DNA of 64,000 nucleotides from DASUGC01 sp035606665 (GCA_035606665.1 DATNEY010000027.1:258706-322705); one strand, 5' to 3'; positions 34,936-44,311 are shown, numbered from the stretch's first letter. Notes: generated from the sequence alone by a model not told the origin. A program made the numbers and translations.

Positions 34936-35200
34936 GCAGTCTCCTTTGCCTGACGAGGGTCAGCCACAGATTGCGCGAATACACGCAGAGTCCGGCAACC
35001 TGGCCGGTCACGAAAACCAGATCGCCCCGATGAATGGCGTACGCGAGAATCGCGATCCCGCCCGCCATCGAGAGGTGCCAGAACGCCGGCGGCACGATGC
35101 TGCGACGTCGCCGTTCGGACGCGATCCACTGGACGAGGAACCGCGAAGCGAAGCACGCCTGACCACCGAGCCCCAAGACGAGCCAGAACCGGTCAGACAT
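34883..35200 (-). CDS. LAB_N-domain small membrane protein
   Basis: This is a 105-residue protein matching the lipid A biosynthesis N-terminal (LAB_N) domain. It has RFLVQWIASERRRRSIVPPA followed by FWHLSMAGG and a Y/RNL segment near the end. Three membrane helices are predicted. ATG 35200 has a GGAG ribosome binding site six bases upstream. LAB_N proteins are often encoded with glycosyltransferases or lipid A genes; the molecular role is unclear. The overlap with the radical SAM gene indicates coupling. Confidence 0.8.
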   Translation of the reverse strand: MSDRFWLVLGLGGQACFASRFLVQWIASERRRRSIVPPAFWHLSMAGGIAILAYAIHRGDLVFVTGQVAGLCVYSRNLWLTLVRQRRLHVRSLSRRRTRVEAGSA

Positions 35201-35291
35201 GTTGGTCTCCAACACTCAATGCGTAATCCGTCCGGATTTGGCTCATCCCCTCGGAGTTCCGGCTACACTGTCGCGCGGAGGGTTTAGAGCA

Positions 35292-38200
35292 ATGTCGCCT
35301 CGCGTCAGCCGGCTCCTTATCTCGACTTTCGGAATGGCAACGATCACGGCCGCGGTCCTTGCCTTCCCTGCAGCGCCCTTGCCGGGGTCGCGGCCTGCCG
35401 TTGCGCCAACCGCGCAGGAAGCCGATGCCTTTCAAGGCCGGGGACGTGGAGGCGGCGGTGGCGCGCAGGTGCAGCCCGTCGATCCGCTGAAGTTCCGGTA
35501 CATGGGACCCGCGCCGGCGGGGCGCATCGCCTCCGTCGTCGGCGTGCCGGGCGACCCCACGACGTACTACCTGGGTAACGCGTCTGGCGGCGTGTGGAAA
35601 TCCACCGACAGCGGAGCCACGTTCGTCCCGGTGTTCGACGACATGCCGGTGCAGGCGATCGGCGCGCTCGCACTCTCTGCCTCCGATCCCAATCAGGTCT
35701 GGGCCGGTACGGGTGAGGGCTGGGTCATCCGTCCGAGCGACGTGATGGGAGACGGCATCTACAAGTCGATCGACGCCGGCAAGACATGGGCCCACATGGG
35801 TCTTCGCGAGACCGGCCGCATCGGCCGGGTCATCGTCCACCCCACCGATCCGAACATCGTCTATGTCTGCGCGGTTGGCCGCGCGAACGGACCGCAGCAG
35901 GAGCGCGGCGTCTTCAAGACGGCCGACGGCGGAAAGACGTGGACGCATTCCCTGTTCGTGAATCAGGACACGGGATGCTCCGGCCTTTCGATGGACGCAA
36001 AGAACCCCAACATCCTGATTGCGGGCGCGTGGCAGCTGGTGCAGCGCACATGGCAGCAGTACAGCGGCGGCCCCGGCAGCGCCGTCTATATGACGAAGGA
36101 CGCCGGCGCCACGTGGAAGAAAGTCGAGAGCGGAATGCCGCGCTCACCCGTGGGCAAGATCGACGTCGCCATCGCACCGTCCGACTCCACTCGTATCTAC
36201 GCGTTGATTCAGACGGCCGACCAGGGCTCACTCTGGCGGTCCGATAACGGTGGCGATTCGTTCAATGTCGTGAGCTGGGATCGCTCGCTCATCGGCCGCG
36301 CGGGCTACTACATCCGGCTCGGCGTCAATCCGCAGGACAAAGACGATGTCATCGTGATGAACAGCGGGTTCCATCGATCGAAGGATGGCGGCAAGTTGTT
36401 TCCCGGCGGCGGCGGTTGCGGCGACTGCCATGACGTCTGGTTCGATCCGAAAGACGGCTCACGCTACGTGCTCACGGACGATGGCGGCGCGAGCATCGTG
36501 ACGAAGGAAGGCGCGCGCGGCGTGCGTCTTCCGAACGGCCAGATGTACCACGTGGCTGTCGACAACCGCGTGCCGTATTGGATCTCCAGCAACCGCCAGG
36601 ACGACGGCACCATGCGGGGGCGGAGTGACACGCCGGAGCAGACGGGAAATGGACGGCTCGGCGGTCCGGAAGCCGCACCTGCGGCCGCGGCGCCTGGTCG
36701 CGGCGGCGGTGGCGGAGCCGGTGGTGGCGGCGGACGCGGTGGCCGTGCCGGCGGCCCCGCGTGGGAGACCTTCCTCGGCGGCTGCGAATCTGGTTTCACC
36801 GTTCCGCAGCCCGATAACGCCGACATCGTGTGGGGCTCGTGCTACGGCAACAAGCTGACGCGATTCGACGCGCGCCAGGGCACCGCGCGTTCGGTGTCGC
36901 CTGACATGATTACGTTCGACTCGGCATCCGATCTCGCCAAGCATCGGTGTCACTGGACGGCGCCGGTGGCATTCGACGCGTTCGAGCCCACCACCGTGTA
37001 CTACGCCTGCGAGGTGATCTGGAAGACGTCGAACGAAGGACAGAGCTGGGTGCAGATCAGTCCGGACCTCTCCACGAAGGATCCGCGCCTGATCGTCGCG
37101 TCCGGCGGGGTCGTGCAGGACAACCTCGGACAGTTCGCCGGCGCCACGGTCTACGCGATCGCGTCATCGCCGAAAGAACGCGGTCTGCTGTGGGCGGGCA
37201 CGAACGACGGGAAGGTCTGGTACACGCGGAACGGCGGCGGCAACTGGGTGGACGTCACCGCGAACATCAAGGGCACGCCCGAACTGGGCACGATCACGCA
37301 GATCTGGCCATCGACGTTCGATGCGGGCACGGCGTACGTGACTATTGACGGCCACATCAACGACAACCGCCGGCCATTCATCTTCAAGACGACCGACTAC
37401 GGGAAGACGTGGACCTCGGCGATTGGCAACCTCCCGACTGGTCATCCGCTGGACTACGTGCTGTCGACGATCGAGAACTCGAATCGCAAGGGCATGCTCT
37501 TCGCCGGCACGGGCCGCGCGTTCTACTACTCGATGGACGACGGCAAGAGCTGGACGCGATTCAAGGAAGGACTGCCGGCCGCGCCGGTGACGTGGGTCGT
37601 GTACGAACCGCGCTACCACGACGTCGTGCTGTCGACCTATGGGCGTGGCCTCTTCATCCTGCCTGACATCACCGTTCTGGAGCAGACCGGCCAGGCAACA
37701 GCGCCGGCGACGGGCACAAAGCTGTTCACTCCGCGCAACGGATTCCGTTCACCGCGCAACGGCTCGGCGGACTTCGTCTTCTCCGCGGCAACCGTGCCGA
37801 AGGAGCCTGTGAAGATGGAAATCCTCAACAGCGTCGGCGACGTAATCCGAACGCAGAGCTTTACCGGCAGCCGGGCCGGACTGAACAAGCTGACGTGGAA
37901 CCTGCAGTACGAACCGGCCAGGATGGTCGAGATTCGCACCACCCCGAAGGAGAACCAGTACATCTGGCAGGAGCCGGACTTCTCGGGCAGCGAAGTCCGC
38001 ATGGTGACGCACTGGGGAATCAGCCCGACGACCGCCACACCGATCGGCGCGCCGGGCATGTACTCAGTCCGGCTCACGATCGACGGCCAGACGTACACGG
38101 AGCCCTTCGAAGTCGTGAAGGACCCGGCCATCAAGGCGTCAGTGGCCGATCTCGTTGAGTCCACGAAGATGCAGATTCGCATCCGCGACGCCATCACCGA

Positions 38201-38621
38201 AACGTCAGCGGTCGTGAACCAGCTCGAGATCACGCGGAAACAGATCGAGGACCTGCTCAAACAGAACAAGGGCAAGGACGAGATCGAGAAGCCGCTGATG
38301 GATCTGGACGTGATGCTCTTCGGTACCGAGCTGAAGCTCGTCACGCGGCAGGATCTGCGAAGCGACGACAAATACTTCGCGGACTCCTACAAGGTCTACA
38401 TGAACCTGCTCTGGCTTGGAGGCGCCGTCGGACTGGGGGCCGGGGACGAAGCCGGCGGCGCGGACTACCGGCCTCGTGATGTCGCTTACGACATTCTGGC
38501 CGATCAACTCCAGCAACTGGCGGCAGCGCAACGCGACTTCGACCGGCACATCGCCACCGATGTCCCGGCCTTCAACAAGACGATGAACGGGAAGATTCCC
38601 GCGATCAGGATCAAGAGGTAA
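35292..38621 (+). CDS. Secreted sortilin/BNR-repeat glycosidase-like protein
   Basis: This is a 1,109-residue exported protein with an N-terminal signal-like segment (LLISTFGMATITAAVLAFP). Two beta-propellers carry at least nine Asp-box motifs (STDSGATF, SIDAGKTW, TADGGKTW, TKDAGATW, TSNEGQSW, TTDYGKTW, SMDDGKSW and others). A Gly/Arg-rich low-complexity stretch (about 36690-36770) interrupts the middle. The C-terminal 300 residues add a beta domain and a helical end. The family is large in Acidobacteriota and annotated as VPS10/exo-sialidase-like, with unproven activity. The segment GGGGCGDCHDVW contains a CxxCH motif. ATG 35292 fits the signal peptide, and GGAGGG lies upstream. Confidence 0.82.
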   Translation: MSPRVSRLLISTFGMATITAAVLAFPAAPLPGSRPAVAPTAQEADAFQGRGRGGGGGAQVQPVDPLKFRYMGPAPAGRIASVVGVPGDPTTYYLGNASGGVWKSTDSGATFVPVFDDMPVQAIGALALSASDPNQVWAGTGEGWVIRPSDVMGDGIYKSIDAGKTWAHMGLRETGRIGRVIVHPTDPNIVYVCAVGRANGPQQERGVFKTADGGKTWTHSLFVNQDTGCSGLSMDAKNPNILIAGAWQLVQRTWQQYSGGPGSAVYMTKDAGATWKKVESGMPRSPVGKIDVAIAPSDSTRIYALIQTADQGSLWRSDNGGDSFNVVSWDRSLIGRAGYYIRLGVNPQDKDDVIVMNSGFHRSKDGGKLFPGGGGCGDCHDVWFDPKDGSRYVLTDDGGASIVTKEGARGVRLPNGQMYHVAVDNRVPYWISSNRQDDGTMRGRSDTPEQTGNGRLGGPEAAPAAAAPGRGGGGGAGGGGGRGGRAGGPAWETFLGGCESGFTVPQPDNADIVWGSCYGNKLTRFDARQGTARSVSPDMITFDSASDLAKHRCHWTAPVAFDAFEPTTVYYACEVIWKTSNEGQSWVQISPDLSTKDPRLIVASGGVVQDNLGQFAGATVYAIASSPKERGLLWAGTNDGKVWYTRNGGGNWVDVTANIKGTPELGTITQIWPSTFDAGTAYVTIDGHINDNRRPFIFKTTDYGKTWTSAIGNLPTGHPLDYVLSTIENSNRKGMLFAGTGRAFYYSMDDGKSWTRFKEGLPAAPVTWVVYEPRYHDVVLSTYGRGLFILPDITVLEQTGQATAPATGTKLFTPRNGFRSPRNGSADFVFSAATVPKEPVKMEILNSVGDVIRTQSFTGSRAGLNKLTWNLQYEPARMVEIRTTPKENQYIWQEPDFSGSEVRMVTHWGISPTTATPIGAPGMYSVRLTIDGQTYTEPFEVVKDPAIKASVADLVESTKMQIRIRDAITETSAVVNQLEITRKQIEDLLKQNKGKDEIEKPLMDLDVMLFGTELKLVTRQDLRSDDKYFADSYKVYMNLLWLGGAVGLGAGDEAGGADYRPRDVAYDILADQLQQLAAAQRDFDRHIATDVPAFNKTMNGKIPAIRIKR
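36417..36431 (+). other. CxxCH motif (possible haem c site) in the sortilin-like protein
   Basis: Codons here read C-G-D-C-H within a glycine-rich loop. Relatives usually carry an Asp/His-rich segment at this point, so the two cysteines look unusual. Haem attachment is speculative. Confidence 0.4.
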
Positions 38622-38629
38622 CGGCAGCG

Positions 38630-40594
38630 ATGATTCGAGTCAGGCGACAGGACGTGGCCACAACGGTGGCCGTCCTTGTCGCGGCCGCAGAACTCATGGC
38701 GCAACAGGCCGGAGCGCCGTCGCAGGTGCGCACGTTCCGGAGCAGCGTCGATGTGGTCGCGGTGGACTTTCTCGCGGTGGACAGCCAAGGGCGGCCGCTC
38801 GCTGATCTGAAGCCCAGCGACCTGACGCTGAAGGTCGACGGCAAGCTACGCGAAGTTCGATCGCTCCAATTCGTCCGCGTTGGAAGCGCCGAAACGCCCG
38901 GCCCGGCCAAGCCGCCGGTCACTGCCCTGCCGCGGCCGTTCGCGGACAATCAGGAGAACGTGCCCGTTGAGCCCTCGGCGAATGCGCCGCGCGCGGTGCT
39001 GTTCGTGATCGACCATGAGCACATCCGCCCCGGCGGTTCGCGCGTCGTGCCGGAGATCGTGAACGGGTTTCTCGACATGATGGCCGACGGTGATCGCGCA
39101 GGGCTGGTCACGATGCCCAACGGCCGCCTCGAGGTGGATCTCACGCCGGACCTTGCACTCGTTCGCCGGACGGTTGCGAACGTGTCAGGACGCACGCCGG
39201 CGCCAGCCGCAGGTGAAGATTTCAGCATCGGGCTCACTGAGGCGATTGCTGTAAGCCAGGCCATCGACAAGCCCAACCACCCAGTCGTGCAGGAGATCGC
39301 AGACTTCGTCTGCCGCTTCAACCGAGGTACGGAGTACGCCTCCTGCATGGCCCGCACGACCGCCTCGGTAGCCGCACAAGCCGTGCAGGTGGCGCGGACT
39401 TCCGAGGCATCGACGCACGCGTTGATGATGTCGCTCCTTGACTTTCTCGGCGGGCTTGCCTCTGTGGACGGTCCGAAGACGCTCGTGTTCGTGTCGGAGG
39501 GCTTTGCACCGTACTTGGACACCATTCAGGACCTGGCCAAGGTAACGACCGCCGCCGGACGCTCCCGCGTCCAGTTGTACGCAATCCAGCCGCACGTGAC
39601 CGCGATCCAGGATGCCTCGCGCCAGCGCATGCCGAAGAGCTTTGCTGAGGACCTGCAACTGCAGTACTCCGGGCTGAAGGACCTGTCGGTCGCGACGGGT
39701 GGCAATCTGATGCGGTTGTCGGGCACGCCGGAGAGCGCGGTCGCGCGAATCGGGCGCGAGACGTCCGCCTACTACCTGCTCGGCTTCGAACCGGCGCCAG
39801 GCGAGCGCGACGGCAAGAGCCACAAGATTGAAGTTGGCGTCCAGCGGCGTGACGTGGCAGTCCGCGCGCGGCCCGAGTTCACGATCCCAACGGCGGAGAA
39901 GCCTTCGGCGTTGGTCAGCGCCAGGCCTGCGGATCGCGATTTGCCGCTACGCGCGCTCGCGTACCCTTTCAGAGGCGCCGATACGACATCCGTCAAAGTC
40001 GTCGTCGTCGTCGAGCCTCCGGAGTCCACAACGCGGTTCTCGGCTCTGAACTTTTCACTGACCGATCCGTCTGGCAAGACGATTGCTGCGTGGACGGCGG
40101 ACGCCGCTCAACTGTCGGCACGGCCGCTCGTGTCGGCGACAACGGTCCCTCCCGGCAACTATCGCGTCGGCGTTACAGCAACCGACTCCGACGGTCGCAT
40201 CGGCGTTGTCAACTACGACTTGTCCGCCGGTCTTGTCCCGGTCGGATCCCAACGCGCAGGGGCGTTGATGCTCGGCGTGACGAGCCCGGCCGGCGCCTTC
40301 GCACCGAAGCTCCTGTTCGGCCAGGGGGATGAAGACGTGACGGGGTACTTTGAGCTGTATGGCCCGCTGTCAAACGAGCTCACCATTGCCTGGGAGCTTC
40401 TGGCGTCGCCCGACGGTCCGGCACTCGCAAACGGTCCGTTCACGGTCTCCGGCACGGCGGACGCGGATCGGTTCGTCGCGAGCGGAGAACTACCGCTCCT
40501 GTCCGTCGCGCCGGGAGACTACATCGTCCGCGCTACTGTCAGCGTCAACGGCGCTGTCGTCGGCCGGCTGAGTCGCGCGCTGCGAAAGAAGTAA
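38630..40594 (+). CDS. VWFA-related acidobacterial-type secreted protein
   Basis: This is a 654-residue protein with a short N-terminal hydrophobic region. A VWFA-like domain follows (about 30-400), opening VRTFRSSVDVVAVDFLAVDSQGRP and containing TLVFVSEGF and YYLLGFEP. The usual MIDAS DxSxS is replaced by VIDHEHIRPG, so metal binding by the classical route is doubtful. The C-terminal half is beta-rich. This architecture (TIGR03436-type) is hugely expanded in Acidobacteriota. It starts 8 bp after the sortilin-like gene, so both are probably one transcript. Confidence 0.8.
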   Translation: MIRVRRQDVATTVAVLVAAAELMAQQAGAPSQVRTFRSSVDVVAVDFLAVDSQGRPLADLKPSDLTLKVDGKLREVRSLQFVRVGSAETPGPAKPPVTALPRPFADNQENVPVEPSANAPRAVLFVIDHEHIRPGGSRVVPEIVNGFLDMMADGDRAGLVTMPNGRLEVDLTPDLALVRRTVANVSGRTPAPAAGEDFSIGLTEAIAVSQAIDKPNHPVVQEIADFVCRFNRGTEYASCMARTTASVAAQAVQVARTSEASTHALMMSLLDFLGGLASVDGPKTLVFVSEGFAPYLDTIQDLAKVTTAAGRSRVQLYAIQPHVTAIQDASRQRMPKSFAEDLQLQYSGLKDLSVATGGNLMRLSGTPESAVARIGRETSAYYLLGFEPAPGERDGKSHKIEVGVQRRDVAVRARPEFTIPTAEKPSALVSARPADRDLPLRALAYPFRGADTTSVKVVVVVEPPESTTRFSALNFSLTDPSGKTIAAWTADAAQLSARPLVSATTVPPGNYRVGVTATDSDGRIGVVNYDLSAGLVPVGSQRAGALMLGVTSPAGAFAPKLLFGQGDEDVTGYFELYGPLSNELTIAWELLASPDGPALANGPFTVSGTADADRFVASGELPLLSVAPGDYIVRATVSVNGAVVGRLSRALRKK

Positions 40595-40597
40595 TTC

Positions 40598-41728
40598 CTA
40601 TTTTCCAGCCAACAGCTTCCGCACCTGGGCGACGGTGTTGTTGATCCCGATCTCCGCCAGGTCCTTGCCGATCGCTTTCGTCGCAGGATGTGGATTGCCG
40701 CTGAGTCCGTTGTTGGCGCGCGGGCTGCCATCTGGGTTCGTGCCGCGGCCGCCGCCTCCTCCGCCCCCGCCACCTGCACGTCCGCCACCGCCTCCGGCGG
40801 CGCCACCACCTGCACCGGCCGCAGCACCGCCGCCGCCGGCGGCACCGCCCGCCCCTGCGGCTGCCCCGCCGCCACCCGCCGTCGCACCGCCTCCTCCGCC
40901 GCCGGCTCGCGCGGCGCGCGCGTCTCGGTTGTCTTTCCAGGCCTTCAGGTCGGCTTCAAGCGACGCGCCTTCGAATCGTGTGCCGTCGAACGGGACTGTC
41001 TTGTAGTTGGGACGGATGAATGCGTACTGGGTCGGCTCCCAGTACATCATCTCGGCCGTCTCCATCATGCCGCCGTGACCGGCGATCGGAAGCTTGTGCT
41101 CGTACATGTACATGTCGATGTCGTCGTGCGTCTTCTGGTAGAAATCGCCGACGTAGTGCACGCGGATGCCTTTCGCCGCGAACTTCGTCGACATTTCCTC
41201 GGACACCTGCCGCATCTCGTTCTGGCCGCCACCGTGATCGCCCATGAGGAAGATGTCCTTGAAGCCGATGTACATCAGGCTCTCGACCGCGCCCTGAATG
41301 ATTCCTTTGAAGGTAGCCGAGTCCACCTGGATGGCGCCGGGATTCGGCGCCGTCGGGCCGTCGGCTTCAGCAAAGGCCTTCCAGGAATTCGCGTTGAAGC
41401 CACCAGTGGCCGCCACGGCGAACGGGATCGTCGGCGCGACGATGGTCTTGCCGAGTCTGCGCGCGGCTTCCACGGCCCGATGCGTAGCCAGGACGTTGTG
41501 CACGCCGATCGTGGCGTGGGGCCCGCGGATTTCGGTGCCGCCGGTAACCACGAACGCCGACGTCCAGCCGTTCTTGACCTTGTCTGCGAGCTCCGTCTGC
41601 GTGAGGAGATCGAGTTCGACGACCTTGTCCACGTTCATGCCGGCCACGCCCTGGCCGGGCGAGATTTGCGCGTACGCGACAGGAACCAGAACGGCAGCGA
41701 ACAGGCACAGGATCGGCAGCTTCCTCAT
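40598..41728 (-). CDS. Secreted creatininase-family protein with glycine-rich insert
   Basis: This is a 376-residue protein with a signal peptide (residues 1-20, ending AYA). The creatininase fold is shown by VVTGGTEIRGPHATIGVHN and MGDHGGGQNEM. Creatininase-family enzymes are metal-dependent amidohydrolases. Here the canonical GTD metal-ligand segment reads GVHN, a possible ligand change. Residues about 274-340 are almost pure Gly/Ala (GGGGGGATAGGGGAAAG and similar) inside the C-terminal part. It is convergent to the VWFA gene with only a 3-bp gap. The real substrate is unknown. Confidence 0.75.
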   Translation of the reverse strand: MRKLPILCLFAAVLVPVAYAQISPGQGVAGMNVDKVVELDLLTQTELADKVKNGWTSAFVVTGGTEIRGPHATIGVHNVLATHRAVEAARRLGKTIVAPTIPFAVAATGGFNANSWKAFAEADGPTAPNPGAIQVDSATFKGIIQGAVESLMYIGFKDIFLMGDHGGGQNEMRQVSEEMSTKFAAKGIRVHYVGDFYQKTHDDIDMYMYEHKLPIAGHGGMMETAEMMYWEPTQYAFIRPNYKTVPFDGTRFEGASLEADLKAWKDNRDARAARAGGGGGGATAGGGGAAAGAGGAAGGGGAAAGAGGGAAGGGGGRAGGGGGGGGGRGTNPDGSPRANNGLSGNPHPATKAIGKDLAEIGINNTVAQVRKLLAGK

Positions 41729-41859
41729 ACGTCCTCCGACGGGGTCAGGTTGGGCGACGCCGTCAATCTACGCCGGAGAGCGCCGCAGAGCAAGGATTCG
41801 ATGGCGGCCGCCCGCGCTTTTTTCGTGGGTTCCTACCCCATCGGTGCGTCAATAGAGAT

Positions 41860-42417
41860 GTGACGCCGCGGCTGCAGGAGACCCACATCCTCGAGATCTA
41901 CCGGCAGACGATCGGGCCGCTCTACGCTTACGTCTCCAGGCGCGTCGGCGGCGACGCCGGTCTCGCCGAAGATCTCGTCCAAGACGCCTGGATGCGCGCC
42001 CTCGACGCATGGCAGACGCAGGGCGTGCCGAACGAGCCGCTCGCCTGGCTGACGCGCGTCGCGCACAACGCGCTCGTCAGTCACTTCCGGCGAATTCGGC
42101 CGGAACTCGCCGACCCGGCAATCATCGATCTCGAAGCGGCGTCGCCGTCAGAAGACCCCGATACCGCGGCCGTCGTCGGGTGGGGCCTCGCCAGATTGCG
42201 CCGGCCGCATGCGTCGGTGCTCGAGGCCTTCTACTTCGACGGCAAGACCGTCGCGGAAATCGCGTCGGAGCAGGCGACGTCGGAACGCGCCGTTGAAGGC
42301 CGCCTGCGCCGAGCCCGAGCGAAGCTCAAGAAGACACTGACCCGAATTCTGCGGCCTGCCAAGCGCGGCCGCATCAGCGGAGAACCCGACCATGCCCGTT
42401 ACCCACGAACCTCGTAA
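41860..42417 (+). CDS. ECF-type RNA polymerase sigma factor
   Basis: This is a 185-residue sigma-70-family factor of the ECF type. Region 2 reads LAEDLVQDAWMRALDAW; region 4 reads VAEIASEQATSERAVEGRL followed by RRARAKLK. It starts at GTG 41860, with no clear ribosome binding site. It overlaps the next gene, a membrane coiled-coil protein that may be its regulator. The regulon is unknown. Confidence 0.9.
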   Translation: MTPRLQETHILEIYRQTIGPLYAYVSRRVGGDAGLAEDLVQDAWMRALDAWQTQGVPNEPLAWLTRVAHNALVSHFRRIRPELADPAIIDLEAASPSEDPDTAAVVGWGLARLRRPHASVLEAFYFDGKTVAEIASEQATSERAVEGRLRRARAKLKKTLTRILRPAKRGRISGEPDHARYPRTS

Positions 42418-43348
42418 CGCGTTCATCGAGCGCCTGCAGACTCAGATCAGTGCGGACGTGCAACGCCGCAACCGGCTGCCGGCGCCCGCCCGATGGGATT
42501 GGATGCGATCGCCGCTTCGGCTGGCTGCGGCGGCGGTAACGCTCGTCGTCCTCTCCATGGCCGCCGGCGGCGCGGCCGTCGCGGCCGCATATCAGGCGAA
42601 GTCCAACGAGCAGCGCGATCTGCTCACGGCGAGCTATTCACAACGCCTGCTGCTGGCCAAGACGCAGGAGCAGATCCTTCGCTTGGAGATGCAGACAACC
42701 GAGCAGCAGTTCAGAACAGGACTGGTCAACCAACTGACGGTCCTGGAAGGCCGCGCGCGCCTGACCGATGCGGTGAGCAACATCCAGGCGCTCGAATTGC
42801 AGCTCGCCGAAATCGCGGCTTCCGGACGCGAGCCGAGCGACGCGATCTCGGCGCCGCTCGTCGGCGGGAAAGACTACGTCAGCGAGCGGATCGGAATCGC
42901 GATGAGCGGCCTGAAGGGCCGGCTCGAGCTCGAACAGGCGCGATTCAGGTACACGGATGTGCGCGTCGCTAATGGCGTGGTGCCAACGCAGGAGCTCGAG
43001 GCCGTCCAGGTCCGGCTCGCCGAAGTAGAAGCCGGAATCGCGGCCGCGGGCCAGAAGCTCGAGCTTCGCCGGCAGTTCCTCCGCAAAAGTATCGAGGCGC
43101 CGCAGGCTGAACTTCGACTGCTGGCCGTCGAGGCAGAAATGAGGATCACCGTGCTCAGGCGATCCATTGCGTTCGCGTCGAAAGACGTCGAGCGCCTGCG
43201 GACCTGGGCGCAGATCGGAACGGCCACTCCAACCGACGTTGCACAGGCGCAGGTCAGGCTCGCCACGCTCCAGTCGCAGCTCGCCGTTGCCGAGCTCGAC
43301 CTCGCGCTCGTCCAAAAGCGGATCAAAGACGGCCGGGACGAGCACTAG
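42392..43348 (+). CDS. Membrane-anchored coiled-coil protein downstream of sigma factor
   Basis: This is a 318-residue protein with a basic N-terminus, one membrane helix (about 45-67) and a long coiled coil. Repeated hairpin segments such as GLVNQLTVLEGRARL, NGVVPTQELEAVQVRLAEVE and ATPTDVAQAQVRLATLQSQL resemble TolC/efflux-type helical repeats. It overlaps the sigma gene by 26 bp, so it is likely coupled and may serve as its anti-sigma or envelope sensor. No anti-sigma domain is recognised by eye. The membrane anchor and extracytoplasmic coiled coil suggest signal transfer, an inference. Confidence 0.65.
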   Translation: MPVTHEPRNAFIERLQTQISADVQRRNRLPAPARWDWMRSPLRLAAAAVTLVVLSMAAGGAAVAAAYQAKSNEQRDLLTASYSQRLLLAKTQEQILRLEMQTTEQQFRTGLVNQLTVLEGRARLTDAVSNIQALELQLAEIAASGREPSDAISAPLVGGKDYVSERIGIAMSGLKGRLELEQARFRYTDVRVANGVVPTQELEAVQVRLAEVEAGIAAAGQKLELRRQFLRKSIEAPQAELRLLAVEAEMRITVLRRSIAFASKDVERLRTWAQIGTATPTDVAQAQVRLATLQSQLAVAELDLALVQKRIKDGRDEH

Positions 43349-43357
43349 CCGAAGGCG

Positions 43358-44311
43358 CTAGCGAATGCGGAAGCTGAACTTCACGCCAGCCTCGCTGGTC
43401 GCATTGCGCGGCTCGTAGAAGCCGAGCTGTTGCTGCGCCGAGATGCCGTTCACCGTGAACGTCGCGGCTGAGTAGTTGACGTTCGAATCCCCGACGTTCC
43501 AGTAGACCCAGTACGGCTCCACCGACCAGCGCCGGCCCATCTCGATCTTCGCGCTGGCACGCAGCGCCCGCCCGCTGTGCTGATCGAACGCGATGTCTGT
43601 AAAGCCGTTAATGGTGAACGCCGGGGCCGTCGCCGTCGCAGGCACATCACCGCCACCGAGTTTGGATTGGTACGTGGTCTGCCAGCCCCGAATCAGGTGG
43701 TCATACTCGAAGTTCAGGCTCAGCACGCCGTGCGACCCGATCGTGGTCCGAGCCGTGAGACTCATCGGCACATAGAGGTACTTGTCCGTGCGATATCCCC
43801 CGACGTCCGCGAGACCATTCGACAGATGGCGAACGCCGATCCCGGCTTCAGGCGACCAAGCCCATCGCTGTCCGGCGAAGACTCTGCCGGCCAGCCCGCG
43901 ACCCTCCAAATACCAGTCCGGGTTGCCGGAATCCTCGCAAGGCGAGTAGTCGCCTATGTCCAGCGCATAACCGTTTGGTGAAGCGCTGTTTGGAGTGATC
44001 AGCCAGGGGCCACACCAGCCGTCGTAGTTGGTGCTGCCGAAGCTGGCCCTGGCATTGGCTCGGACAAACCAGTGCCGGCGTCCTCCGATCGAGAAGACTC
44101 CGCTGTACTCGCCCGCGAACTTCGCGCCATGGATGGAAATACTCGTGTCGCTCGGCTCGACGTAGTCGTACCAACCCAAGCCGAACGTCAGTTCGTGACC
44201 AGCTGAAGCGGGCGGCGGCGCGCCAGGCTTCGCACCCCCTGTCTGCGCGAAGACCGGGAAAGGGATCAGTGCGATCAGTGCGGCGACAATGAGAATGGGT
44301 CTCCTGGACAT
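43358..44311 (-). CDS. Outer-membrane beta-barrel-like hypothetical protein
   Basis: This is a 317-residue protein. A signal peptide (MSRRPILIVAALIALIPFPVFA) is followed by alternating strands rich in Tyr/Trp/Gly, for example HELTFGLGWYDYVEPSDTSI. The C-terminus ends SEAGVKFSFRIR. The pattern fits a small outer-membrane barrel. No family is recognised. I chose ATG 44311 over 44374 because it starts the signal peptide. Confidence 0.65.
   Translation of the reverse strand: MSRRPILIVAALIALIPFPVFAQTGGAKPGAPPPASAGHELTFGLGWYDYVEPSDTSISIHGAKFAGEYSGVFSIGGRRHWFVRANARASFGSTNYDGWCGPWLITPNSASPNGYALDIGDYSPCEDSGNPDWYLEGRGLAGRVFAGQRWAWSPEAGIGVRHLSNGLADVGGYRTDKYLYVPMSLTARTTIGSHGVLSLNFEYDHLIRGWQTTYQSKLGGGDVPATATAPAFTINGFTDIAFDQHSGRALRASAKIEMGRRWSVEPYWVYWNVGDSNVNYSAATFTVNGISAQQQLGFYEPRNATSEAGVKFSFRIR

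Noticed and set aside
41770..41825. Intrinsic terminator upstream of the ECF sigma gene
   Set aside because: GGCGGCCGCC is followed by T6 only after CGCGC. The stem is very short, and the orientation fits no transcript end.
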